Shown here piece by piece: positions 7,794 through 17,363 of a DNA stretch of 42,144 nt. This DNA is from Verrucomicrobiota bacterium. Lineage in GTDB: Bacteria; Verrucomicrobiota; Verrucomicrobiia; Verrucomicrobiales; Akkermansiaceae. The notes under the pieces are model-generated. The model made no database searches. It was given only the letters and a program-made list of their open reading frames with translations, and was not told the origin of the DNA. The stretch's first letter is position 1; each line of letters starts with the position of its first letter. The stretch covers positions 1 to 42,144 of the forward strand of contig JAPLUI010000495.1 in the NCBI GenBank assembly GCA_026397725.1. Direction: 5' to 3'. The position numbers and the translations under genes are program-made.

Positions 7794-10700
7794 ATGAAAT
7801 ACGACCTACAATTCACCATCCGCTCGCGCGGGCTCATTCCCTTGCTGACGGTGCTGGCGCTTTGTCAGTCACTGCTGGCGGCGGATTTTCACGTTGCGCC
7901 CGCTGGCGACGACGGCAACTCAGGCACCCAGCAAGCGCCATTTGCCACGATCCAGCACGCGCGTGATGTCGTGCGTGCCCAAATCGCCGGCGGCATGACC
8001 AGCGGCATCACCGTGCATCTGGGTGCGGGCAATTTCTTTATCGAGCAGGCGCTGGTCTTTGACGACCGGGACGGTGGGAGCAATGGCCACACGATCACCT
8101 ACCAAGGCGCACCGAATCTGGGCACCCGCATCTACGGCGGCCGGCGCATCACAAACTGGACCCAGCGCAACGACACGGAGTACGTGGCCACCGTGGCGGA
8201 CTTGCAGCAGCATTTCACGCTCTATGAGAACGACGAAGCGGCCAACGGCGGGTCGTTCCACGTTTTCGCGGATGCAGCCGCAGGCAATTGGAGCAGGAGC
8301 GGCACCCAACTGATCTATCAGCCCCGCAATCTGCCCATCACGAATCAGGTGGTGGTGTTGGGCACGACCAAGGATGTGTTTGTGGTTATGGGCCGCTCGG
8401 CGCAACAGATCGTCTCGAACCTGGTGTTTGACGGCCTGCACCTGATCGGTTCGGATTTCACCGGTTCATGGCCAGGCGGCGAGTCGGATTTCCCGGGCTA
8501 CACCGGGTTGTACGACGGCGTGCAGTTGACCAACATTCCCATTGGCGTGATTTTCCCGGAAGCGCGCCACGGACAGTTTTACCTCCGTAACGCGCAGAGT
8601 ATTGTCGTGCGCAACAGCAAGCTCTACGGCGCCGGTTTCATGGCCGCCTTCTTCGATCGCTGGGCGCAGAACAACGTGGTGGAAAACTGCTGGATCGAGA
8701 ACACCGGCCGCGACGGCCTGTACTTCCAGGGCTGGGAACCCGGCCGCGGGGCGTCGGACGGCATCACGACGCTGGCCGCTTCCTATTGCAACAAATTCAA
8801 CGTGGTGACGAACAATGTCATCTACGACGTCGGCCGGTTTGGCGGCTCGATGGGGGTCCGTTTCGACTTCAGCGGCGACAACCGGCTCGATCACAATATC
8901 ATCAAAGGAGCATCCGGCGGTGCCTATCACGGTCATGGCTGGCGTCCCAATATGATCAATATCCTCGGCTATTATGTGATGCATAACATGCCTGCCGGCT
9001 ACATCCCGTACCCATACGATCAGGCGCACATCACCTTTTACGACGACAAATATGTGGTCACGCAGGCCAACCAGGGGGCTGAACTGAATCATTGCCGCAA
9101 CAATCTCATCCAGTATAACGATGTCTCGCAATCGCCACGGGCGGCGGGCGACACGGGGACGATCACGCAATGGGGTGCCGGCCCTAACAGTGTCTGGGCC
9201 TACAATGCGGTCCATGACAATGTGGCACTTGGAGGTTGGTGTTATTTCAGCCTGTACAATGATGATGGTTCCCACAAGCCAACGATCAAAAGCAATGTCC
9301 TGTATTGGATTAACGCGACCGCATCCAATACCGCGGGCATCGTGTCCAAAGGCAATTTCCAGATTAACACCGGCAATATCTTTGCCGATTGCATCATGGG
9401 GCAGGGCGGGGCGAATATCGGGCCTTTCTGCGAAGAGGCCACGCGTGCGACCTGGTCGAACAATATCGTGGCGGCGCAGGTTGGTGCGACCTATACCGGC
9501 GGCACCGGGACGCAGACGCCGGTTCAGGCGGTGAAGTCCGCCTACATGATCGTCGGGGCAACGGATACCGACGCCAACATTACCAGTATCTGCGGCCCGA
9601 ATGCGAACACGGCTTATCCGCTGCTTCAATCGGCCGGGAACAACGTCTATTACTATCAGCCGCTGGATCGCGCCGACTCCGCCGCGTCGGGCGCGGCCAA
9701 TCTGCAGTCCCAAGTAAGCGCCAATCAGTCGCGCGACACGAATTCCATCTACGCGGACCCGTTGTTCGATCGCCAGCACCCGTGGTGGGACGCCCGATAC
9801 ACCGACTATGCCCTGCAGACCGACTCTCCGGCCTTGGCCCGGGGTTTTCCGGAATTCGACCTCAACCAGATCGGTCTCCAGGCCGGGTTCCCGTTCGATG
9901 TGACCCACATTCTCGGCCAATCAGTACACCAGATCCGAGCGGCGGGCAATTTCAGCCGGCTCTTGAAAGTTGGCACCAACGGCAGCCAACTCGTATCGGG
10001 CAGCGGATCGTCATTCCCCGCAGGATCTTGGGCACGCTACAATTGGATGGACTTTGGCGCGGGCCAATACGAGCAGTTCCTGGTGCATCTGCAGTGGGCG
10101 TCGCCCCAGTCAAACAATGGGACGGCGATCGAAATCCGCCTCGATGCCCCCGATGGCACGCTTATCGGGACGGTTCCCTGCGGGCAGGAAACCTGTCGCA
10201 TCACCACCACCAGCGGTCTCCATGACGTCTTCATGGTCTTCCCCAATGCGAATGTGCAGGCCGTGGACTGGTTCGTCTTCCAACCCAGAATCATTTGGAA
10301 TGGCAGCGGCAGCGATGACAAGTGGACGAGCGCCGCGAACTGGAGCGGACCGGTCACCACTACCGATACCCTGTATTTCGCCGCTTCCAGCCGGACCAGC
10401 CCGTCTAACGACTTTACCGCCGGGACCAGCGTCGCGGGCATCACATTTGATCCCGCTGCTCCCGCCTATACCCTCGGAGGCAATGGCATCACGCTGACCG
10501 GCAACCTCATTAACAGCTCTGCCAATGATCAGACCATCACCTTGCCGATCACCCTGCCGGGAACGGACCGGATCCAAATGGACACCGGTGCCAAGAGTAT
10601 GACATTGAGCGGAAGCCTCAGCGGCGCGGGCGGCGGGCTTACCAAGACCGGTACCGGCACGCTGGCGCTCGGTGCCATCAGTTACACGGGTGACACCACC

Positions 10701-13454
10701 GTCGAGAGCGGAACCCTGGTTCTAACACAGGCGGGGCTGGCACGCACCTCGACCGTCTCGATTGGAATCGCGGCCGGTGCCAACGCCGTGCTCGACCTCA
10801 GTCACGGCCTCACCGAACGGGTGTTCGGATTGTCCATCGACGGGGTGGGGATGCCGGACGGCAGCTATGGTTCCAGCGCCTCGGGCGCGACCCACAAGGA
10901 CGGCACGGCCTTCCGCGGAACTGGTATGCTGCTGGTCCAAAGCGGCCCTTGTCCTCCGACCTACTCGACCCGTGCGGACGGCCATACCGTCGCCACATTC
11001 AGTTTCGCCGGCAACGGCACGTGGACCGTGCCGGCGGGCGTTAGCAACGTGGAAGTGCTGGTGGTCGGCGGCGGCGGCGGCAGTTGGAACGACGGTTATC
11101 AGAGCGGCTCCGGTGCTGGCGGGATGTATTATGGCGCGTCTTATGCGGTGACGCCCGGACCTATTGGGATCACTGTCGGGGCCGGTGCGACACAGGGTAC
11201 TGGATCCTCTTCGCTCTTTGGTACCCGGTTGATCGGGTATGGCGGTACCCAGGGGAATGGTTATACTAACGGCGGCGATCAAGGCGGATATAGCCTTAAT
11301 GGAGGCACCACGATTGTCCCCGGTAAGCTCGGATATCATTACAGCCCCATGGATGGGAATTGGTGCAGTGGTGGCGGGGCCGGGCACGCTGGCTATAAAG
11401 GCGATGTCCAACTTGGTGGCGCGGGCGCGGCATGTGATATCACTGGCTCGACGGTGTATTATGCCGGTGGCGGTGGCGCTCCATCGAGCTATAGCTCGAG
11501 CGGGGGCACGGGTTACAATCTGGGCGGCGGCGGTTCCGGGCCGGTGACGTCTGGATCATGGTCCTTTTCCGGTTTTGCCAATTCGGGCGGCGGCGGTGGC
11601 GGCGGCTGGGGCGGCGGCGGTGGCGCCGGCGGCTCGGGCGTGGTGATCGTGGCCTATGAAAGCACGACGACCTACACGGTCACATTTAACAGCAACGGGG
11701 GCTCGTCGGTTGCCAGCCAGTCCGTGCCCACCGGCGGCACGGCCACGGAACCGACGCCTCCCACGTGGCTTGGCCATGCGTTTGTCGGCTGGTATTCTAA
11801 CATCGGTCTGACCACCGCCTTCAGTTTCAGCACCGCCATCACGGCCGACACGACGCTGTATGCGAAGTGGACGGCCGTCAGCAGCTACACCCTGGCCTAT
11901 AGCGCCGCTGCGAATGGCACCATCGAGGGCCTCACGCCCCAGACGGTAGCGCCCGGCGGCACCGGCACGGCGGTGACCGCCAAGCCGAACCCCGGCTATC
12001 AATTCGTCAAGTGGAGTGACAATTCGACGGCCAATCCACGCACCGACAGCAACGTGATTTCTAACATCACCGTGACGGCCGGTTTCGCGTTGCTGTCAAC
12101 CGATACGATCAGCCCCACCTCGCTCGTCACCCGCGGTGACGGCAAGACCGTGGCCACGTTCACCGCCGGCAGCGGCCATTGGACGATCCCGGCTCATAAC
12201 GGCGGTTTCGAGGTGCTCGTGGTGGGCGGCGGCGGTGGCTCTTGGAACGACAATTTCCAAAGCGGAAGCGGTGCTGGCGGGATGTACTATAGCTCGTCTT
12301 ATGCGGTGACGCCCGGATCTATTGGGATCACGGTCGGGGCCGGTGCGACAGACGGTACTGGTGCCTCATCGCTCTTTGGTGCCCGGTTGATCGCGTATGG
12401 CGGTACCAAGGGCAATGGTTATACTAACGGCGGCGATCAAGGCGGTTATAGCGCTGATGGAGGCACCACGATTGTCCCCGGTAACCTCGGATACCATTAC
12501 AGCCCGATGGATGGGAATTGGTGCAGTGGTGGTGGGGCCGGGCACGCTGGCTATAAAGGCGATGTCCAGCTTGGTGGCGCGGGTGCTGCGTGTAGTATCA
12601 CTGGCTCGATAGTGTATTATGCCGGTGGCGGTGGCGCTCCCTCGAGCTACAGCTTGAGCGGGGGCACGGGTCACAATCTGGGTGGGGGCGGTACTGGGCC
12701 GGCGACGTTTGGATCAAGGTCCTTTTCCGCTCTTGCCAATACGGGCGGCGGTGGTGGCGGTGGCTGGGGCGGCGGCGGTGGCTCCGGCGGCTCCGGCATC
12801 GTCATCGTGGCCTACCGTGCCCAGACCACGCCATCGGCGCCGATGATCACGGGCGTCACGGCTGGCAACGGGACCTTGAGGGTGGCCTTCACCGCACCAG
12901 CATCGGATGGTGGGGCGGCGATCTCGAATTACCAGTATTCGACGAACAATGGTGCCACTTTCACAGCGGTCTCGCCGGCGGCCACCACGAGCCCGATTGT
13001 CATCAGCGGGCTGACCAACGGGACGGCTTACACGGTGAGGATCCTGGCCGTGAATGCGGTGGGCGACGGAGCGGCAAGTTTCGGCGTGTCGGGCACACCC
13101 GTGGGCGACTATGCCTCGTGGGCGGCCGCCCACGGTCTGAGCGGCGGACCGACCGCGGTGGGCAACACCGGCATCCCCAACTTGCTTCTCTACGCCCTAA
13201 ACCTCAACCCTGACGGTTCCAATGGTTCATCTGGCACCCTCACCGGCAGCGTGCTGAGCTACCGCAAACGTGCCGAAGCGGTCGCCAACGGCGATGTCCA
13301 CTATGCCATCGAGGAATCCGATGACCTCGGACTAACGGATCCGTGGACCGAGGTCACGGCCTACACCACCAACGACGCCGCCACCATTTCCCATACCCTG
13401 CCGGATGGCAGGGCCGGGATCTTCGTCCGCCTGGCGGTCACCAAGGCACCGTGA
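7794..13454 (+). CDS. Multidomain exported GH141-like beta-helix / CBM6 / Gly-rich protein
   Basis: A 1886-aa protein whose leader (MKYDLQFTIRSRGLIPLLTV) closely matches that of the upstream giant protein. Residues ~29-700 form a right-handed beta-helix. It opens with FHVAPAGDDGNSGTQQAPF and continues with repeated coils (VVENCWIENTGRDGLYFQG, NRLDHNIIKGASGG), the arrangement of GH141-type fucosidase/xylanase proteins; the enzymatic assignment is tentative. Residues ~715-833 resemble a CBM6 (YEQFLVHLQWAS to VQAVDWFVFQP). Then follow autotransporter-associated strands (~834-1053), Gly-rich module (~1056-1288), an InlB B-repeat-like unit (YTVTFNSNGGSSVASQSV to TLYAKWTA, ~1290-1361), a related repeat ending in a WSDNS motif, a second Gly-rich module (~1440-1675), Fn3 (~1678-1770) and a C-terminal module ending IFVRLAVTKAP. 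It is probably a surface-displayed glycan-binding or glycan-cleaving protein. Confidence 0.82.
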   Translation: MKYDLQFTIRSRGLIPLLTVLALCQSLLAADFHVAPAGDDGNSGTQQAPFATIQHARDVVRAQIAGGMTSGITVHLGAGNFFIEQALVFDDRDGGSNGHTITYQGAPNLGTRIYGGRRITNWTQRNDTEYVATVADLQQHFTLYENDEAANGGSFHVFADAAAGNWSRSGTQLIYQPRNLPITNQVVVLGTTKDVFVVMGRSAQQIVSNLVFDGLHLIGSDFTGSWPGGESDFPGYTGLYDGVQLTNIPIGVIFPEARHGQFYLRNAQSIVVRNSKLYGAGFMAAFFDRWAQNNVVENCWIENTGRDGLYFQGWEPGRGASDGITTLAASYCNKFNVVTNNVIYDVGRFGGSMGVRFDFSGDNRLDHNIIKGASGGAYHGHGWRPNMINILGYYVMHNMPAGYIPYPYDQAHITFYDDKYVVTQANQGAELNHCRNNLIQYNDVSQSPRAAGDTGTITQWGAGPNSVWAYNAVHDNVALGGWCYFSLYNDDGSHKPTIKSNVLYWINATASNTAGIVSKGNFQINTGNIFADCIMGQGGANIGPFCEEATRATWSNNIVAAQVGATYTGGTGTQTPVQAVKSAYMIVGATDTDANITSICGPNANTAYPLLQSAGNNVYYYQPLDRADSAASGAANLQSQVSANQSRDTNSIYADPLFDRQHPWWDARYTDYALQTDSPALARGFPEFDLNQIGLQAGFPFDVTHILGQSVHQIRAAGNFSRLLKVGTNGSQLVSGSGSSFPAGSWARYNWMDFGAGQYEQFLVHLQWASPQSNNGTAIEIRLDAPDGTLIGTVPCGQETCRITTTSGLHDVFMVFPNANVQAVDWFVFQPRIIWNGSGSDDKWTSAANWSGPVTTTDTLYFAASSRTSPSNDFTAGTSVAGITFDPAAPAYTLGGNGITLTGNLINSSANDQTITLPITLPGTDRIQMDTGAKSMTLSGSLSGAGGGLTKTGTGTLALGAISYTGDTTVESGTLVLTQAGLARTSTVSIGIAAGANAVLDLSHGLTERVFGLSIDGVGMPDGSYGSSASGATHKDGTAFRGTGMLLVQSGPCPPTYSTRADGHTVATFSFAGNGTWTVPAGVSNVEVLVVGGGGGSWNDGYQSGSGAGGMYYGASYAVTPGPIGITVGAGATQGTGSSSLFGTRLIGYGGTQGNGYTNGGDQGGYSLNGGTTIVPGKLGYHYSPMDGNWCSGGGAGHAGYKGDVQLGGAGAACDITGSTVYYAGGGGAPSSYSSSGGTGYNLGGGGSGPVTSGSWSFSGFANSGGGGGGGWGGGGGAGGSGVVIVAYESTTTYTVTFNSNGGSSVASQSVPTGGTATEPTPPTWLGHAFVGWYSNIGLTTAFSFSTAITADTTLYAKWTAVSSYTLAYSAAANGTIEGLTPQTVAPGGTGTAVTAKPNPGYQFVKWSDNSTANPRTDSNVISNITVTAGFALLSTDTISPTSLVTRGDGKTVATFTAGSGHWTIPAHNGGFEVLVVGGGGGSWNDNFQSGSGAGGMYYSSSYAVTPGSIGITVGAGATDGTGASSLFGARLIAYGGTKGNGYTNGGDQGGYSADGGTTIVPGNLGYHYSPMDGNWCSGGGAGHAGYKGDVQLGGAGAACSITGSIVYYAGGGGAPSSYSLSGGTGHNLGGGGTGPATFGSRSFSALANTGGGGGGGWGGGGGSGGSGIVIVAYRAQTTPSAPMITGVTAGNGTLRVAFTAPASDGGAAISNYQYSTNNGATFTAVSPAATTSPIVISGLTNGTAYTVRILAVNAVGDGAASFGVSGTPVGDYASWAAAHGLSGGPTAVGNTGIPNLLLYALNLNPDGSNGSSGTLTGSVLSYRKRAEAVANGDVHYAIEESDDLGLTDPWTEVTAYTTNDAATISHTLPDGRAGIFVRLAVTKAP
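10955..11657 (+). repeat. Gly-rich module, copy 2
   Basis: Second copy of the ~230-aa Gly-rich module, here followed by the InlB-like repeat. Its core (about 11096-11520) is almost the same DNA as copies 1 and 3, including synonymous positions, whereas the flanking domains differ. Confidence 0.85.
12115..12815 (+). repeat. Gly-rich module, copy 3
   Basis: Third copy, in the same protein as copy 2 and about 1.16 kb downstream of it. At DNA level it is at least as close to copy 1 in the other gene as to copy 2: several stretches, such as the GYTNGGDQGGYS and GNLGYHYSPMDGNW regions, match copy 1 almost base for base. Confidence 0.85.
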
Positions 13455-13510
13455 TGGGTTCACTTCACCGGTAGTTGAGGTGTGATCGAGACTGCGGTGA
13501 TTGGAGAAAT

Positions 13511-13536
13511 AAGTGGTTGATATTCGACCACTTTTT
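13511..13536 (+). terminator. Probable rho-independent terminator
   Basis: The stem AAGTGGT (13511-13517) pairs with ACCACTT (13527-13533) around a 9-nt loop and runs into a T tract (13532-13536). A second small hairpin GGGCG-aaata-CGCCC follows at 13537-13551. It lies between the 1886-aa gene and the DUF4450 gene and should end the upstream transcript. Confidence 0.6.
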
Positions 13537-13587
13537 GGGCGAAATACGCCCATGTTTCTGCGTGAGATCCACCCAAGCTGCCATCCA

Positions 13588-16500
13588 ATGAGAAACGTCC
13601 TAATCGTCAGTGGTGTCATTCTAACAGCATTGTCCGGCCACGGCCGGGCCGAGGGTCTGATCTATGCGCCGCAGGGCGATGCGATCGTGATCGAGAACGG
13701 CACGCGCTGGAACAACCGCCCGCTCTATTGCCACGAGCGGTTTCCGTTCGTGTGGGCCGGGGAAATGCCCTCGCTGAAAGGCGAAATGGGGATCCTGTAT
13801 GCGGGCATCGAGCGGGGTGGCGTGCGCGTGCCGCTGCAGCAGTTCGCCACGCGCATCATGCGTTACCGCCCCGGCCGCATGGAGTGGGAATGCCGGGACC
13901 CGCGGTTTCCCGGGCTCGCGGTGAGGCTGTTAGGGACGACCCTGGCGGATGCCAACGGGTTCACCGCCCGTCTGGCAGTCACGGGCAGCCAGGCGGGTGA
14001 CCGGGCCTTGTGGTGTGTGTTTCCTCCCACCGCCGAGGCGGGCGCGGCTGCCACCGTCAGGACCTCGCCGCATGGGTATGAGTCGGAGACCGAGCCGGCC
14101 AACCCGCTGGCGCACGTCCGGGCCCGCCTGTCCCACCCGGTGCCGCGCTGGGAAACCATCACCTACGCGGAGCGCGAGGATTTCACCAAGGCCACTCCGC
14201 TAGATGCCGCCGGCAGCCTGAAGGCTGCGGGCCTGCTGGCCGGCATTCCGCTGAGCGACGGCACGCCGCAAGCCGTCGCCGTGGCCTGTGATGAAGCTAA
14301 CAGGCCGGCCGTCGCCGCTGTGGCCGAGGCGGCCAAGGCCTTTGAGCTGGGCATGGCCCGCGCCGAGGACTTCAGCGCCCGCCTCGTCATCGACACGCCC
14401 GATCCCTATCTGAATGCGGGCGCGCCCGCCTCGGTGGCGGCCGCTGCGGGCCTGTTTGTCGATCCCACCTTTGTGCATGGCGGCTCCCAGTGGCGCATGC
14501 GCATGCCGGGCTGGCGCACCATGGGCGGCGCGACCTACTACGGCTGGATCGATCAAATCCGGCGTGCCCTGGCCTACTGGGGGAAGCTGCAGGTGCCAGC
14601 AGGCTCTGACAAGACCCGTGCCGAGTTTTCGCCTACCGGCTGCGAGCAGGTTGGTAACTCGCGGTTTTTCGGTGCGGGGTTCATCAACTATCCGGACATC
14701 CCGCAGGTCTATGAGTTTCAAACCCAGTTTTTCGATGATGCGGTGCGGGCGTGGCGGGCCAGCGCCGATCCGGCATTGGAAAAGATGTTGCGGCCGATGC
14801 TGGAATTGCACCTGGAGCGGTGCCGGGCCTGTTTCGATCCCGATGGCGACGGGATCTACGAAAGCTATAACAACACCTGGCCTAACGACTCGATCTGGTT
14901 CAATGGCGGCGGCACCCCCGAACAATCGGGTTATGTGTATTACGGCCATCGCGCCGCCGCCGACATGTGCCAACGCGCGGGCGACCCGGCCGGCGCCGCC
15001 AAACACTCCGCCATCGCCGCATCCATCAAGCAGGCGGTCAACAAGCTGCTGTGGATGCCGGAACGCGGGCAGTTCGCCTCCTATGTCGAATCCTCGGGCC
15101 ACCAGCGCCAGATGCCGGACGCCTGGGTTTATGCCCAGCACATCCCGATCGAAACCGGCCTGGCAACCCCGGAGCAGGCCTGGAAGGCGATGTTCTACAC
15201 CGAGTGGGCGATGGAGCGCTTCAAGCTGCCCTACGGCGAAATGCGCCAGACCTCGAATTTCGTGCCCGGCCAGTGGTCGATCCGCGAACTCTATCACGGC
15301 GACAATTTCGCCATGGCCCTCGGGTATTTCCTCGCCGGCCAGGGCGACGAGGGATGGAACCTGTTGCGCGGCGCGATGCTCGAATCGATGTACGGCGACG
15401 GCGTGCCGAAGTCCGGCTTCAGCCAGGAATCCGGCCACTTCAACCGCGTCAACTACATATCACCCGGCGGCCTCAGCCACCCGAACTGTGCCATCGATTT
15501 CATCGACATCGTCACGCCGTATGCCCGCGCGCTCGTCGAAGGGCTGTTCGGCTTCCGCCCGGATTTTCCTAACGGAATCGTCCGGATGGAGCCGAGTTTC
15601 CCGTCGTCGTGGGACCGAGCGTCGATCAAAACGCCGGAGTTCGCCCTGGCATTCAAGGACCGGACCTACCAGCTCACCCTCACCCAGCCTGCCGCGGTGA
15701 GGTTCGGTATTCCTGTTAGATCGGCCAAGGTCAAGGGTGTCACGGTCAATGGCCAACCCGCCGATTTCACCATCGAGCCGTGGGCCGGTTATGGCATGCT
15801 GCGCGTGGCGGTGCCGGCCACCCGACTGGCGGTGTTGCAGATCGACACCGAAGGCCCATCTAACGGATTGTCGGCGATCGAGGAGGAACAAGGTGGCGAC
15901 CAGCCGGGGCATCAGCTCGTGTTGAAGAAGCTTGATGGCGAGGTGCCGCGCTATCAACTCGTCAAGGTGCATGTCTTGGGCAAGGTGAACCCGAAAGTGT
16001 TACGCGAGGCTCCGGCCGCCGCCAAGTGGCAGCCGCTTGACATCAGCGCCGCCTTGAACGCCGACCTCCGCACGATCTTCAAGCAACGCTACGCATCGCC
16101 CCGACCGGATCGCGTTTCCATGCGGGTCGCCTATGACGGTTGGGGTGCCTGGACCTTCTCCCGTTTCTGGGGAATTGCCACGCCGGAGATCGGCATGGAA
16201 AAAGCCCTTGGCCCGGAAGCTCCGGCGGGCCTGATCCAGGACGGGCAACTGGTAACCCCACAGCACGCGCGGTTCCGCGCGCCGGGCCCCGACATGAACA
16301 TCGCGTTCACCTCGCTGTGGGACAACTGGCCGCAGCAGGTCACCGTGCCGGTCAACCACCAGGGCGAGGCCGTCTGGCTGTTAGTCTCGGGCTCCACCAC
16401 TCCGATGCAGGGGAAGATCGCCAATGCCGTCGTCCGCTTCAACTATGCCGACGGCCAGCAGGAAGCGCTCGACCTCGTGCCGCCGGAGAACTTCTGGTCA

Positions 16501-16740
16501 CTCTGCAAGTACGGCAACGTGGACTACAACTACGAGCGCGATGGGTTTTCGTTGCCGAAGGAAGCGCCGCCGACGGTGCAACTGGGGACCAACTGCCGCG
16601 CCATGGTCTATGGCTGGAAACTGCGCCCGGGCGTGGAACTGAAGGAGATCACCCTGGAAACCCTCTCGCAGGATGTCGTCATCGGATTGATGGCCGCGAG
16701 CATCATGAATCCGGCCTCTGTGAATCACCAACACCCATAG
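13588..16740 (+). CDS. DUF4450 family exported glycosidase-like protein
   Basis: A 1050-aa protein, likely exported (leader MRNVLIVSGVILTALSG, cleavage near GRAEG). The frame is open from 13513, but the ATG at 13588 starts the leader. Residues ~23-220 match a DUF4450-type N-terminal beta domain (LIYAPQGDAIVIENGTRWNN, FPFVWAGEMPSLKGEMGIL). The middle part (~300-700) is an (alpha/alpha)6 barrel like those of several glycoside hydrolase families, with FNGGGTPEQSGYVYYGHRAA, FVPGQWSIRELYHGDNFA and FGFRPDFPNGIVRMEPSFP. The last ~300 residues are beta-rich. DUF4450 proteins commonly occur beside rhamnosidases and fucosidases, but their exact activity is not established to my knowledge. The gene follows a terminator and is 11 nt upstream of the SGNH gene, suggesting its own transcription unit. 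Confidence 0.8.
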   Translation: MRNVLIVSGVILTALSGHGRAEGLIYAPQGDAIVIENGTRWNNRPLYCHERFPFVWAGEMPSLKGEMGILYAGIERGGVRVPLQQFATRIMRYRPGRMEWECRDPRFPGLAVRLLGTTLADANGFTARLAVTGSQAGDRALWCVFPPTAEAGAAATVRTSPHGYESETEPANPLAHVRARLSHPVPRWETITYAEREDFTKATPLDAAGSLKAAGLLAGIPLSDGTPQAVAVACDEANRPAVAAVAEAAKAFELGMARAEDFSARLVIDTPDPYLNAGAPASVAAAAGLFVDPTFVHGGSQWRMRMPGWRTMGGATYYGWIDQIRRALAYWGKLQVPAGSDKTRAEFSPTGCEQVGNSRFFGAGFINYPDIPQVYEFQTQFFDDAVRAWRASADPALEKMLRPMLELHLERCRACFDPDGDGIYESYNNTWPNDSIWFNGGGTPEQSGYVYYGHRAAADMCQRAGDPAGAAKHSAIAASIKQAVNKLLWMPERGQFASYVESSGHQRQMPDAWVYAQHIPIETGLATPEQAWKAMFYTEWAMERFKLPYGEMRQTSNFVPGQWSIRELYHGDNFAMALGYFLAGQGDEGWNLLRGAMLESMYGDGVPKSGFSQESGHFNRVNYISPGGLSHPNCAIDFIDIVTPYARALVEGLFGFRPDFPNGIVRMEPSFPSSWDRASIKTPEFALAFKDRTYQLTLTQPAAVRFGIPVRSAKVKGVTVNGQPADFTIEPWAGYGMLRVAVPATRLAVLQIDTEGPSNGLSAIEEEQGGDQPGHQLVLKKLDGEVPRYQLVKVHVLGKVNPKVLREAPAAAKWQPLDISAALNADLRTIFKQRYASPRPDRVSMRVAYDGWGAWTFSRFWGIATPEIGMEKALGPEAPAGLIQDGQLVTPQHARFRAPGPDMNIAFTSLWDNWPQQVTVPVNHQGEAVWLLVSGSTTPMQGKIANAVVRFNYADGQQEALDLVPPENFWSLCKYGNVDYNYERDGFSLPKEAPPTVQLGTNCRAMVYGWKLRPGVELKEITLETLSQDVVIGLMAASIMNPASVNHQHP

Positions 16741-16751
16741 CAAGCACCACC

Positions 16752-17321
16752 ATGTTCAATCGACGCGAATTCCTCAGAAACAGTGCCGTTGCCGCCGGCG
16801 CGGTCACCCGGTCCAACACAAGCCAGGCTGCGGAAACGCGTGCCAATCCATCCGGCGTCCGCGGTTACGACTACCGCCTGCCGAAATTCAAGCCGGGCAC
16901 CCGTCTGGTGTTCCAGGGTGACTCGATCACCGATATGAATTGGGGCCGCAACGAAGGAGACCGCAACCACTATCTCTGCCACAGTTATGTCTATCTGATC
17001 GCGTCGCGGCTGGGCGTCGAGTGCGCGGCGGACAAACTCAACTTCTTCAACCGCGGCGTTGGCAGCAACTCGATGCCCGACCTGCAGAAGCGCTGGCAGC
17101 AGGATTCCATCGACAGCAAAGCCGATCTGCTGAGCGTTCTGTTCGGGGTCAACGATGTCAACCGGATGTTGGCAGGGGCGACTCCCAAGGATTGGGAATC
17201 CGACAAGAATAAAGGAATGAGCCGGTCCCAATTCTCTTTGACTTTGAAGCAGAGAGCCATCGTATTAATCCGGCCCGCAAATAGATTCCTATACAAATCG
17301 AATTTGGTTGCTCACCGGTGA
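16752..17321 (+). pseudogene. Truncated Tat-exported SGNH/GDSL hydrolase
   Basis: The first ~155 codons are an SGNH hydrolase: Tat leader (FNRREFLRNSAVAAGA), block I with the catalytic Ser in VFQGDSITDMNWG, the block II glycine in NRGVGSNSM and block III Asn in LFGVNDVNRML. After about DWESDKN (near 17211) the sequence becomes unrelated to the family (KGMSRSQFSLTLKQRAIVL) and stops at 17321. The block V DxxH motif that supplies the catalytic Asp and His is missing, so the product should be inactive. Members usually have 230-280 aa, so roughly the last third is lost. The break lies just before a short inverted-repeat element (17264-17363), suggesting insertion or deletion there. Carbohydrate acetylesterases of this type normally deacetylate the glycan attacked by neighbouring hydrolases. 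Confidence 0.75.
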
Positions 17322-17363
17322 CATTTGTAGCTCTAACGTCGTGTATTTGCAGGCCGCATTAAT
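17264..17363. repeat. Short inverted-repeat element at the SGNH/GH78 junction
   Basis: The 19-nt end ATTAATCCGGCCCGCAAAT (17264-17282) pairs with ATTTGCAGGCCGCATTAAT (17345-17363) with two mismatches. The ~100-bp element sits where the SGNH gene loses homology and where the GH78 gene lacks a normal start. It may be a small MITE or a remnant of an insertion; no target-site duplication is obvious by eye. Confidence 0.4.

Noticed and set aside
8466..9920. 484-codon minus-strand frame inside the 7794 gene
   Set aside because: Antisense shadow of a well-supported beta-helix and CBM6 coding region; no family motif.
13537..13551. GGGCG/CGCCC hairpin as a riboswitch or attenuator
   Set aside because: A 5-bp stem alone is too small; it most likely belongs to the terminator region.
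14414..15700. 428-codon plus-strand frame inside the DUF4450 gene
   Set aside because: Offset reading frame with Arg/Pro/Ser-rich composition; the overlapping DUF4450 frame is clearly the real one.
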